Below are positions 17,207 through 24,640 of a DNA stretch of 64,000 nucleotides, piece after piece (within the stretch, counting starts at the first letter, position 1; every line of letters begins with the position of its first letter). Source of the stretch: CAZTCJ01 sp964612085 (GTDB lineage Bacteria; Pseudomonadota; Alphaproteobacteria; JAJFIK01); contig CAZTCJ010000003.1 of the NCBI GenBank assembly GCA_964612085.1, positions 1-64,000 of the forward strand. The letters are read 5' to 3'. The translations under genes and the position numbers were made by a program. The notes below the pieces were generated by a model. That model was not told the DNA's origin. It made no database searches and saw only the letters and a list, made by a program, of their open reading frames with translations.

Positions 17207-17689
17207 ATGACCAAGGCCACGGAAGACGCGCTCTATGCGGTACTGGGCCAGATCCGGCAGGTGTTTCACCGGCTGGGCGCGGCCACTGATGCGCTCCACG
17301 CCGGCTCGACTATCAGCGCCAGCCAGCGCGGGGTCCTTGAAAGCCTCCACATGGGCGGGGCGCAGACGGTGCCGCAAATGGCCCGCGCCCGGCCGGTCTC
17401 GCGCCAGTTCATCCAAAGGCTGGTCAATGACCTGATCGACCGAAAGCTCGTCCGGGTGGATCCCAATCCGGCCCATCAGCGCTCCAGTCTGATCCGCCTG
17501 ACCGAACAGGGCGAAGAGGCCTTTCTGGCCTTGAGAACCCGTGAGTGCAGCGCCTTGGCGAGGGTCGCGGAAAGAATCGATGCGTCCGACCTGGCCGCCT
17601 GCAGCAAACTGCTCTGCCAACTGACGGAAGCTTTGGGCGAGCCGCCGCGCTTTGAGGACGCGCCACGGGACGGAATGGAAAAGCGATAG
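17207..17689 (+). CDS. MarR-family transcriptional regulator
   Basis: A 160-residue winged-helix regulator beginning MTKATEDALYAVLGQIRQVF. The recognition region QTVPQMARARPVSRQFIQRL and the wing LVRVDPNPAHQRSSLIRLTEQG carry the MarR pattern, including the Asp/Arg pair of the wing. MarR proteins usually repress adjacent genes and are released by small ligands. The SDR gene starts 25 bases downstream, so self-regulation of a MarR-SDR unit is a reasonable inference. Longer in-frame extensions upstream overlap the piuC-like gene and lack family similarity, so the ATG at 17207 was chosen. Confidence 0.87.
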   Translation: MTKATEDALYAVLGQIRQVFHRLGAATDALHAGSTISASQRGVLESLHMGGAQTVPQMARARPVSRQFIQRLVNDLIDRKLVRVDPNPAHQRSSLIRLTEQGEEAFLALRTRECSALARVAERIDASDLAACSKLLCQLTEALGEPPRFEDAPRDGMEKR

Positions 17690-17714
17690 AAGTTTGACAC
17701 AAAGGAGAGTGGTT

Positions 17715-18485
17715 ATGGATCTCGGACTGCAGGGCAAGAAAGCCGTTGTTTTGGGCGGTACACGCGGTATCGGGCGGTCGATCGTGGAGACACTCGCCGC
17801 GGAAGGCTGCACCGTCGCCTTGTGCGCGCGCAATGGCGATCAGGTCGCGGAGGCCGTCCGTATGCTGCAGGCAGGCGGACATCAGGCATCGGGCGCGGCC
17901 GTGGATGTCACCGACGGGGACGGACTGAAAGCCTGGGTCGAGAGCGCAGGCCGCGAGATGGGCGGGATCGATATTCTGGTCTCCAATGCCAGCGCGCTCG
18001 CCATCGGTAACGATGCCGGCTCCTGGAGAAAATGTTTCGAGCTGGATGTGCTGGGCGCGGTCCAGGCGTTCGAGGCGGCGGCGCCGTTTCTGCAGCAGGC
18101 GGCATCCCAGAAAGGCGATGCCGCCTTCACGGCGATCGGTTCGGTCTCCGGCAGTTCCGCCAGCTTTCCCAATGCCTATGGCGCCATGAAAAGCGCCCTC
18201 AATCATTTCGTGAAGGGCGTGGCGCGCCAATGGGCGCCGCAAAAAGTCCGCGCCAATGTCATTGCTCCCGGTACGGTGTTTTTCGAAGGCGGCGTCTGGG
18301 ACATGATCAAGCAGGGCGATCCGAGGACTTACGAAACCACGATCCAGCGCAACCCCACGGGCCGCATGGCGACACCCCAGGAAATCGCCGATGCCTGCGT
18401 TTTCCTGAGCAGCCCCCGCTCCACCTTCACAACGGGCATCACCATGCTGGTGGACGGGGCCATCCTGGAGCATGTTCAGAATTGA
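17715..18485 (+). CDS. Short-chain dehydrogenase/reductase
   Basis: A 256-residue classical SDR. The cofactor loop is GGTRGIG (14-20), Asn91 sits in VSNAS, the catalytic Ser is in IGSVSGSSAS (142-150) and Tyr155/Lys159 in YGAMK. Arg39 after beta-2 (CARN) suggests NADP(H) preference. The substrate is unknown. The start at 17715 is supported by aaaggag 7 bases upstream; an in-frame extension to 17652 lacks family similarity. It follows the MarR gene and converges on the leucine-dehydrogenase-like gene. Confidence 0.88.
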   Translation: MDLGLQGKKAVVLGGTRGIGRSIVETLAAEGCTVALCARNGDQVAEAVRMLQAGGHQASGAAVDVTDGDGLKAWVESAGREMGGIDILVSNASALAIGNDAGSWRKCFELDVLGAVQAFEAAAPFLQQAASQKGDAAFTAIGSVSGSSASFPNAYGAMKSALNHFVKGVARQWAPQKVRANVIAPGTVFFEGGVWDMIKQGDPRTYETTIQRNPTGRMATPQEIADACVFLSSPRSTFTTGITMLVDGAILEHVQN

Positions 18486-18501
18486 GGCGAGTCACGAGGG
18501 T

Positions 18502-18532
18502 CGGGCGTCAGATCGACATGTCCTGACGCCCG
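18502..18532. terminator. Hairpin between convergent genes
   Basis: CGGGCGTCA (18502-18510) and TGACGCCCG (18524-18532) form a perfect 9-bp stem at the meeting point of the SDR and leucine-dehydrogenase-like genes. It covers the latter's stop codon. No long T-run follows, so factor-independent termination is uncertain. Confidence 0.5.
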
Positions 18533-19587
18533 GCCGTCCGCCCCCGGCTGATCTTTTCGCGCGCCATATGGTCGGCGATTTCGTCCGTGGAGCGGTTTTC
18601 CAGATCGGCCCGCTCCAGGATTTCCCAGAGCCGGCCTTCGATCCCTTCCACCTTGGCGACCACCATCTCTTCCGTCATGTCGCCGAAATATTCCGCCGCC
18701 ACATTGATGATGCCGCCGGCATTGACCACATAGTCAGGCGCGTAAGTGATGCCACGGCTGCGCAACTGTTGACCGTCCCCAGGCTCCGCAAGCTGATTAT
18801 TAGCCGCACCGGCAATCACCTTGGCCTGGATTTCGGGGATTGTCCGGGCGTTGAGCCCTGCCCCCAAGGCGCATGGGGCAAAAACGTCAACGTCCAGCGC
18901 GTGGATCGCCTCCGGGTCCGCCGCGTCCGCGCCGAACGTCTCCCGGCAATAGTCGACGGCGGGCTGATAGGTATCGGCGACGGTCAGGCGCGCGCCCTCT
19001 TCCGCCAGCAATTTGCACAGGTTCCGCCCCACGGCGCCGACGCCTTGCACCGCCACACGGAGCCCTTCCAGATCGCTGCGGTCCATGGCGTAGCGCACCG
19101 CCGCCTGCAAACCGTAAAAGACGCCGTAAGCGGTGCGCGGGCTGGGATCGCCGCTGACCCGGGACACGCCCTCCTTGGGAAAGCCGGTGACATAAGGCGT
19201 ATACTGAGCGATATGCCGCATGTCCTCGGCTGCCAGGCCCACATCCTCCGCCGTCACATACAGCCCGCCGAGGCCGTGGATCCTTTTCGCGAAAGCCGTC
19301 AGAATTTCGGGCGATTTCTCCGTACGAGGATCCCCCATGATGACGGCCTTGCCGCCACCGAATGGCAGGTCCGCCATGGCGTTCTTGTAGCTCATGCCCC
19401 GCGACAGGCGCAGCACATCCTCAAGCGCCGCGCCGGAATGGGAATAGGACCACATGCGGCATCCACCGGCCGCAGGCCCGAGCGCCGTGTTGTGAACGGC
19501 GATGATGAAGGACAGCCCGCTCTCCGCGTCGCGCGTCCATTGAACGAGCTCGTGATTGTCGTAGTCCTTGGCTTCGAGCAGACCCAT
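18508..19587 (-). CDS. Glu/Leu/Phe/Val dehydrogenase family, leucine dehydrogenase-like
   Basis: A 359-residue NAD-dependent amino acid dehydrogenase. The substrate domain has PAAGGCRMW and SYKNAMADLPFGGGKAVI, giving catalytic lysines Lys68 and Lys80. The nucleotide domain has VAVQGVGAVGRNLCKLLAEE, and the late APDYVVNAGGIINVAAEY is characteristic of leucine/valine/phenylalanine dehydrogenases rather than glutamate dehydrogenase. It would deaminate branched-chain amino acids to 2-oxoacids, the substrates of the BCKDH complex encoded at 36744-41684; the link is metabolic, not positional. Exact preference among Leu, Val and Phe cannot be read from sequence. Confidence 0.85.
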   Translation of the reverse strand: MGLLEAKDYDNHELVQWTRDAESGLSFIIAVHNTALGPAAGGCRMWSYSHSGAALEDVLRLSRGMSYKNAMADLPFGGGKAVIMGDPRTEKSPEILTAFAKRIHGLGGLYVTAEDVGLAAEDMRHIAQYTPYVTGFPKEGVSRVSGDPSPRTAYGVFYGLQAAVRYAMDRSDLEGLRVAVQGVGAVGRNLCKLLAEEGARLTVADTYQPAVDYCRETFGADAADPEAIHALDVDVFAPCALGAGLNARTIPEIQAKVIAGAANNQLAEPGDGQQLRSRGITYAPDYVVNAGGIINVAAEYFGDMTEEMVVAKVEGIEGRLWEILERADLENRSTDEIADHMAREKISRGRTAGRQDMSI

Positions 19588-20294
19588 GGTTGTGCCTCTT
19601 TTGGTTCTTGCGAGCGGTTTCGGCTGTCAGTGTGAGCGTCTAAGGGAGCGTCTGGCAAGAGGCATGCGCAGCAACAAAAAGCCAGACCGTCAGAAGCAGG
19701 AATATGTCCCGTCCGGCCCATGGGCCATGATCTTCCATATGGAAACCGGGCCGGAAAAGACAGATTCGATCACGCCCATGGTGCGCTGCAACGGCCCTAC
19801 CCAGAGCAATAGCGGCGTCCGGGACATTCCGGACCGCCCCCTTGCCCTATGGATCCGGCGTATACAGAGTGTCGCACCACTCAGACTGACACCGAAGAGC
19901 GTCAAGTCGTTCACCCGGCTTGAGCCATCGCCTCATGCGCTATTGCCTTGAAATGACCGAGTAGTAAGGCCGGGCCTGGCGTGCGCCCTTGATTTTCGCG
20001 GCTGCCGTGCCCGCGTTACACTTGAAACCAGCCGGTTAAATCAGGAAAAACCCGCGCAAGCCCGCCGGTTTTTCCCGACATATAGTCAGGTCTTGCCGAA
20101 TTGGCACAGAAGAGCGGCCATCATCACATGATAGCTCTTGCGCATGGGGGATAAGGACTGCATCATTATCCACAGAAGAGGCCGCACGACCCTTGAGGAG
20201 AGTGCCGGTAGGCGGGGCCTGAACAGTTGACTGCGGGATGACTGCCCGAGAAAGGGCAGAAGAGATCATCGTTCCGTCAGCTGGGAGGGGGTCC
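19588..20294. other. Long non-coding stretch upstream of a membrane protein gene
   Basis: About 700 bases with no convincing gene; the short open frames here lack family features and ribosome-binding sites. It serves as upstream region for the leucine-dehydrogenase-like gene (minus) and the membrane protein (plus). It contains a perfect inverted repeat GGAAAAACC (20044-20052) / GGTTTTTCC (20067-20075). No tRNA-like cloverleaf was recognised. Confidence 0.5.
20044..20075. repeat. 9-bp perfect inverted repeat
   Basis: GGAAAAACC and GGTTTTTCC are separated by 14 GC-rich bases in the non-coding region before the membrane protein gene. It could be an operator, a hairpin in a leader or a weak terminator; no partner feature decides between them. 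Confidence 0.4.
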
Positions 20295-21728
20295 ATGCTT
20301 GAGGCCATGACGGCGGCCAACGCGACGAAGCAACTCGTCGGCAACCCGTTCCTGACCGAACTGGTGTTCGGTCTTGTCCTTCTTTTCAGCATCGGCTTTC
20401 TCGTTTCCATCGTCCTGGCGCGCAAGATGCCTTACCAGTTTCTCTGGCGCGCTCTGCGCTGGGTCCTGGTCATTCTGCTTGCGCCCTTTCGCCTGCTTTT
20501 GCGCCCTTTGACGCGGCTTTTGCAGTTTCTCCGGGTCGTCCCGCAGGACAGTCCCCATCAGGATTATGTCGGCCCCAGCGCCTGGGCGACCCTGACACGG
20601 GCAAGCCGTCCCCATACAGACACGGAAAAGGCGCTCGGCCCGGAACTGGCGGACGGCGAGAAGAATCTGCGCCGCTACGGGCTGTTGTACCGCTGGATGC
20701 ATGTGGAACCGGCCTATGTGCCGGACGTCACCGATTTCTCCGACGCCGTGGCCGATGTCTATCTGGAGGAATCGGAACGGTTCTTCAGTTGTCAGGTCCC
20801 GATCTTTGCCAACCCCCAAAGCCTTTATGAGGATGTGGACGGGGCCATCACCGTCAATCTGTTCGGCCGCCGGGACGGAAGCTGCTTTTACCTGCTGAAC
20901 GAAATGCGCAAGATCATCAATGCGAATGTCCGCAAGCTGACCGTCCTCTATTCGACCATTATCGCGCTGGTTCTGATCGTCAACCTGTTCTTCCAGGACG
21001 CGGGCCTGATCGACTTTCACCGTATTCTGGGCCTGGGCAACGGTTTTCTTGGCATGACGATCGACGCGGGCACGTTCAACCGGGCCTCGTTCGGCGTCAT
21101 GCTGTGCGTGCTGGGTGCGCTTGCCATGTGGCTGTTGTTCTATATCGAATACATCCCCTATCAGCGCAACAACAGCCGGGAGATGAAGAACTATCTCACC
21201 CGCTATCTGGCCCGGCTCAATGACCGCTATACGCGCTCCATCGCCAATGCCCGCTCGGTTACGGTGGGCGACGAATGCGATCCCCGGCGCCTCTCCAGCG
21301 ACGCCCAGCGCTGGCACAAGATCATCATCTGGATCGCCTTCCGGGCCTTCTTCATCGAAGGGTTCATCCGCAATGCGATCTTCCAGATCAAGAGGAACAG
21401 CGGCTATTACGTCTTCTACGTGCCGCTTCTGTTCACCGTCGTTCTGGTGCTGGTCGCGGCACTGTTCTCGGCCTTCGATACGGTCGATGTGATTGGCATG
21501 CTGACGGGTCTGAGCCCGGCCTTCTTCATCTGTTTTGCGGCCCTGATCTGGCTTTACAGCATGTTCCTGTCCCGCTCCATGACCAGCATCGAGGAAATGG
21601 ACCAGCTCGACTGGCTGGGTTTCGACAATATGCGGCTCGATAACGCCATCGGTCAGGTGGTGGGCAAATATGCCGAGGATGTGGGCTATTGGAAAAGCCG
21701 GATCCGGGGCGGCTCAGACGGCCCGTAA
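20295..21728 (+). CDS. Multi-pass membrane protein of unknown function
   Basis: A 477-residue integral membrane protein not recognised as a named family. Hydrophobic helices are visible near residues 20-40, 50-65, 220-240, 270-290, 390-415 and 425-445. Between the first and second groups lies a soluble region (about 75-210) with conserved-looking acidic stretches (VPDVTDFSDAVADVYLEESE). Another soluble loop (about 295-360) is rich in Arg, Asn and Tyr. The C-terminus is hydrophilic (MDQLDWLGFDNMRLDNAIGQ). No transport or enzyme motif stands out. The start at 20295 is chosen for its gggaggggg ribosome-binding site; an in-frame ATG at 20238 would add 19 residues. Confidence 0.72.
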   Translation: MLEAMTAANATKQLVGNPFLTELVFGLVLLFSIGFLVSIVLARKMPYQFLWRALRWVLVILLAPFRLLLRPLTRLLQFLRVVPQDSPHQDYVGPSAWATLTRASRPHTDTEKALGPELADGEKNLRRYGLLYRWMHVEPAYVPDVTDFSDAVADVYLEESERFFSCQVPIFANPQSLYEDVDGAITVNLFGRRDGSCFYLLNEMRKIINANVRKLTVLYSTIIALVLIVNLFFQDAGLIDFHRILGLGNGFLGMTIDAGTFNRASFGVMLCVLGALAMWLLFYIEYIPYQRNNSREMKNYLTRYLARLNDRYTRSIANARSVTVGDECDPRRLSSDAQRWHKIIIWIAFRAFFIEGFIRNAIFQIKRNSGYYVFYVPLLFTVVLVLVAALFSAFDTVDVIGMLTGLSPAFFICFAALIWLYSMFLSRSMTSIEEMDQLDWLGFDNMRLDNAIGQVVGKYAEDVGYWKSRIRGGSDGP

Positions 21729-21731
21729 GCT

Positions 21732-22044
21732 CTAGGGTCCAAACTCACTCACCGGCATGGCCTTGATCCGGGTCCCGGCGCGTCAGACGGCAGGAAGGGC
21801 CGCGACGGCGATGTGGTGCACTCGCCACGCTAACGCTTCGGCGTAGCGGGTCGGTGAGCGGGCCTGACGAACCGGATGGCGCGCGGAGCCGAACCGCAGG
21901 CGCGGTGCTTTTGGCCGCTGAGCGCTATCGCTTTTCCGTGCTCGTCCTTGAATATGCTCAAGCATGTCCTTCGTCCTCGCACAAAAATCAGCGGCCAAAA
22001 TCGCACGCGTCAAGACCGCGCCGGTGAGTGAGTTTGGACCCTAG
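21732..22044. mobile_element. MITE-like non-autonomous element
   Basis: A 313-base element bounded by perfect 24-bp inverted repeats (21732-21755 and 22021-22044) that start CTAGGGTCC. Weaker complementarity continues inward for roughly 18 more bases on each side. Both ends contain TA directly outside GGGTCC, fitting insertion into a TA dinucleotide as for IS630/Tc1-type elements. There is no transposase. Inside is a second perfect 13-bp inverted repeat, TTTTGGCCGCTGA (21909-21921) / TCAGCGGCCAAAA (21988-22000). A 76-codon open frame on the minus strand crosses most of it but shows no protein family features. The element sits directly after the membrane protein gene. Confidence 0.75.
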
Positions 22045-22170
22045 CAATTGTCGCAAAATGTATCAGCGCGCTCCTGCGACAGACGCATTTACTGTTGGGC
22101 CCGGGCCGGGCACACTCACACGACATCGGGGCCGTACCGTCCTTTAAATGATAAAAAGCGAAGCATCGTG

Positions 22171-22328
22171 CCGGGGCTCCCGGCGGGTGCCGGACGGTTN
22201 NNNNNNNNNNNNNNNNNNNNNNNNNNNNNNNNNNNNNNNNNNNNNNNNNNNNNNNNNNNNNNNNNNNNNNNNNNNNNNNNNNNNNNNNNNNNNNNNNNNC
22301 CGGGGCTCCCGGCGGGTGCCGGACGGTT
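22171..22328. repeat. 29-bp direct repeat flanking the assembly gap
   Basis: The same 29 bases (beginning CCGGGGCTCC and ending GGACGGTT) occur at 22171-22199 and 22300-22328, exactly abutting the two edges of the N-run. This is the usual mark of two contig ends that overlap but were joined with a fixed-size gap, so the real sequence probably contains the 29 bases once. Confidence 0.85.
22200..22299. other. Assembly gap (100 N)
   Basis: Exactly 100 unknown bases, a standard placeholder length. It lies in the upstream region of the macA-like gene, 56 bases before its ATG, so promoter annotation for the efflux operon is unreliable here. Confidence 0.98.
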
Positions 22329-22355
22329 GGCGGGATTTGAAAGAAAGACCGGCAG

Positions 22356-23903
22356 ATGACGACAGCAGCGCCGCAGCGGCCGATCATCCTGTGGATCCTG
22401 GGTGGGCTCATCGTTTTCGTACTGATCTGGGCGGCCTGGCAGTGGCAGACCCAAGGCCCCGATCAGGGGGCCGTGACGTTCGAGACCGCGGAGCTCGACC
22501 GGGGGCCGATCGTCCAAAGCGTCACCGCCAGCGGCCAGGTGGAAGCGGTCATCACCGTCGAGGTGGGCTCGCAACTGTCCGGCCAGATTGCCGAGATCTA
22601 TGTGGACTTCAACGACACGGTGAAAAAGGACCAGCTTCTGGCCCTGCTCGATCCGCAGACGTTCCAAACCCGCGTGGCGTCCGGCGAGGCGGATCTGGCG
22701 GTAGCGCAAGCAAATGTCACCGTACAGGAAGCGAATGTGCGCAAGGCCCGTTCCGTCCTCGAACAATCGCGCCGCGAACTGGAACGCCAGCGCGCCCTGG
22801 CCGACCGGGGCAATGTCTCCCAGACCGTTTTGGAGAACGCCCAGACCGCCGTGACGGTCGCCGAGGCCGATCTCGCCATTGCCGAAGCCCAGGTGGAAAA
22901 CGCCCGCTCCGTCGTGCTGCAGCGGGCGGCGACGCTGGAACAGGCGCGCATCGATCTGGAGCGCACGGAAATCCGTTCACCGATCGATGGCGTGGTGATC
23001 AACCGGGCCGTCGACGCAGGCCAGACCGTCGCCGCCAGCTTGCAGGCGCCGATCCTGTTCGAGATCGCCCAGGATCTGGCCCGCATTCAGATCGCGGCGG
23101 AAGTCAACGAAGCGGATGTGGGCGGCATCGGACAAGGCAATCCGGTCAGCTTCACGGTCGATGCCTTCGCCGACCGCCAGTTCCGGGGCACCGTGCGCCA
23201 AGTGCGGCTCGCCGCGACCGAACTGCAGAACGTGGTCACCTATACGGTGATCGTGGAAGCCAATAATCCGGGTCAGCGCCTGTTTCCCGGCATGACGGCG
23301 ACGACGGAAATCATCACCGGCCAGCGCGAGGACGTGCTGCGCGCGCCCGCCGCCGCTTTACGGTTTGTGCCGCCGGGCATCGATCGCTCCGCCTCCAGAC
23401 GGCCTGGCCAGTCCTTCGGTTTGACACTGCGCGCGCTGGCCGCCGAACTCGATTTTACCAGCGAGCAACAGGCCAAGATCGAAGAGGCGCTCGCCCAGGC
23501 CCGCCAACGGTTCCAAAGCAGGCGCGGCGGCAACGGCGGACCGCCCCAGGCCGGTGGCGGACAAGGCCCCAGGGGCCAGGGGGCCGGGCGTCAGGGTGCC
23601 GGGAGACCGGGCGGCGGACAACGGTTCGATCCGGCGGCCATGCGCGCTTTTCTTTGGCGCCGCGTGGACCGGCTGCTTGAGGATGTTCTGACGGCAGAGC
23701 AAAAGACGCGCTATCAAACCTTGCGCGACCGTCTTGAAGAGACCGCCCCCGCCCTTCTGTGGTCGCTCGATGCTTCCGGAGAGCCGCAAGGCCACCCCAT
23801 CATGCTCGGGCTCAATGACGGCGCTTACGGCGAAATCGTCGCGGGCGGCCTCGGCGAAGGCGATACGGTGATCGTGCGCGCCGGCGGCGGGCGGGGCCGG
23901 TGA
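22356..23903 (+). CDS. macA: MacA-like periplasmic adaptor of an ABC efflux system, with Spy/CpxP-like insertion
   Basis: A 515-residue membrane-fusion protein: N-terminal membrane anchor (about 9-30), a biotinyl-lipoyl-like first half (VEVGSQLSGQIAEIYVDFND), long coiled-coil hairpin (about 105-200), second lipoyl half (RTEIRSPIDGVVINRAVDAG) and beta-barrel (IAAEVNEADVGGIGQGNPVS). Near the membrane-proximal domain an extra segment of about 110 residues (355-463) is inserted. It holds two helical LTxxQ-like stretches (LDFTSEQQAKIEEALA and LTAEQKTRYQTLRDRL) separated by a Gly/Arg/Pro-rich linker (391-421), resembling Spy/CpxP/ZraP periplasmic proteins. It should bridge the downstream ABC pump to an outer-membrane channel not encoded here. 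Confidence 0.88.
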   Translation: MTTAAPQRPIILWILGGLIVFVLIWAAWQWQTQGPDQGAVTFETAELDRGPIVQSVTASGQVEAVITVEVGSQLSGQIAEIYVDFNDTVKKDQLLALLDPQTFQTRVASGEADLAVAQANVTVQEANVRKARSVLEQSRRELERQRALADRGNVSQTVLENAQTAVTVAEADLAIAEAQVENARSVVLQRAATLEQARIDLERTEIRSPIDGVVINRAVDAGQTVAASLQAPILFEIAQDLARIQIAAEVNEADVGGIGQGNPVSFTVDAFADRQFRGTVRQVRLAATELQNVVTYTVIVEANNPGQRLFPGMTATTEIITGQREDVLRAPAAALRFVPPGIDRSASRRPGQSFGLTLRALAAELDFTSEQQAKIEEALAQARQRFQSRRGGNGGPPQAGGGQGPRGQGAGRQGAGRPGGGQRFDPAAMRAFLWRRVDRLLEDVLTAEQKTRYQTLRDRLEETAPALLWSLDASGEPQGHPIMLGLNDGAYGEIVAGGLGEGDTVIVRAGGGRGR

Positions 23904-24640
23904 TGAGCGTGCCCGGGGCGCACCCGCCTCAAGAGCTGATCCGCTGCGAGAACGCGGTGAAGATCTATACCCTCGGCGACCAGCAGGTGGCGGCGCTGAA
24001 CGGTGTCAGCTTCACTATTGCTCAAGGCGAGTTCGTCGCCATCATGGGGCCGTCCGGATCCGGAAAATCGACCCTGATGAACCTGCTGGGCGCGCTCGAC
24101 ACGCCCACCAGCGGCCGCCTTGTGATCGCAGGGCAAGACCTTGCGGGCCTTGACTCCGACGGGCTTGCGGATCTGCGCAATACCACCATCGGCTTCGTGT
24201 TTCAGCTTTTCAACCTGCTGGCGCGCACCAGCGCCCTCGACAATGTCAAGCTGCCCCTGCTCTATGCCCGCGAGCCCCAGGGCGATCTCGATGCCCGGGC
24301 CCGCGCCTGCCTGGAAGAAGTGGGCCTGGGCGAACGACTCGATCATCAGCCCTCGCAGCTTTCCGGCGGTCAGCAGCAACGGGTCGCCATCGCCCGAGCG
24401 CTCGTGAACGATCCGCAAATGCTGTTGGCGGACGAACCGACCGGCGCGCTCGACACCAAGACATCCGCGGAAATCATGGCGCTGTTTCAGAATTTCAACG
24501 CCCGCGGCAAGACCGTCATCATCGTCACCCATGAACCAGATGTGGCCGCCTATGCCTCCCGGCGCATCCTGTTGCGCGACGGTGAGATCGTGGAAGATGT
24601 GGCGACGGAACCGCGTGCAGCCGGAGGGTCATCGTCATGA
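23903..24640 (+). CDS. MacB-type ABC transporter ATP-binding protein
   Basis: A 245-residue nucleotide-binding protein of the LolD/MacB class. Walker A is GPSGSGKST, the Q-loop is GFVFQLFNLL, the signature LSGGQQQRVAIARAL, Walker B LLADEPTGALD and the H-loop VTHEPD. Its ATG at 23903 shares one base with the stop of the adaptor gene (tgatg); a GTG one codon earlier is also possible. The ATPase and permease are separate proteins here, unlike E. coli MacB, in which they are fused. It powers an efflux or extrusion process rather than import, as shown by the adaptor partner. Confidence 0.93.
   Translation: MSVPGAHPPQELIRCENAVKIYTLGDQQVAALNGVSFTIAQGEFVAIMGPSGSGKSTLMNLLGALDTPTSGRLVIAGQDLAGLDSDGLADLRNTTIGFVFQLFNLLARTSALDNVKLPLLYAREPQGDLDARARACLEEVGLGERLDHQPSQLSGGQQQRVAIARALVNDPQMLLADEPTGALDTKTSAEIMALFQNFNARGKTVIIVTHEPDVAAYASRRILLRDGEIVEDVATEPRAAGGSSS

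Noticed and set aside
18508..19587. Glutamate dehydrogenase as the identity of the amino acid dehydrogenase
   Set aside because: The length of 359 residues and the VVNAGGIINVAAEY segment fit the leucine/phenylalanine/valine group; glutamate dehydrogenases are longer.
19690..19914. 74-codon open frame in the long gap before the membrane protein gene
   Set aside because: No ribosome-binding site, no recognisable motif, and it is of a length expected by chance in GC-rich DNA.
21783..22013. 76-codon open frame on the minus strand
   Set aside because: It lies wholly inside the MITE-like element and crosses its internal inverted repeat; no family features, so it is treated as incidental to the repeat.
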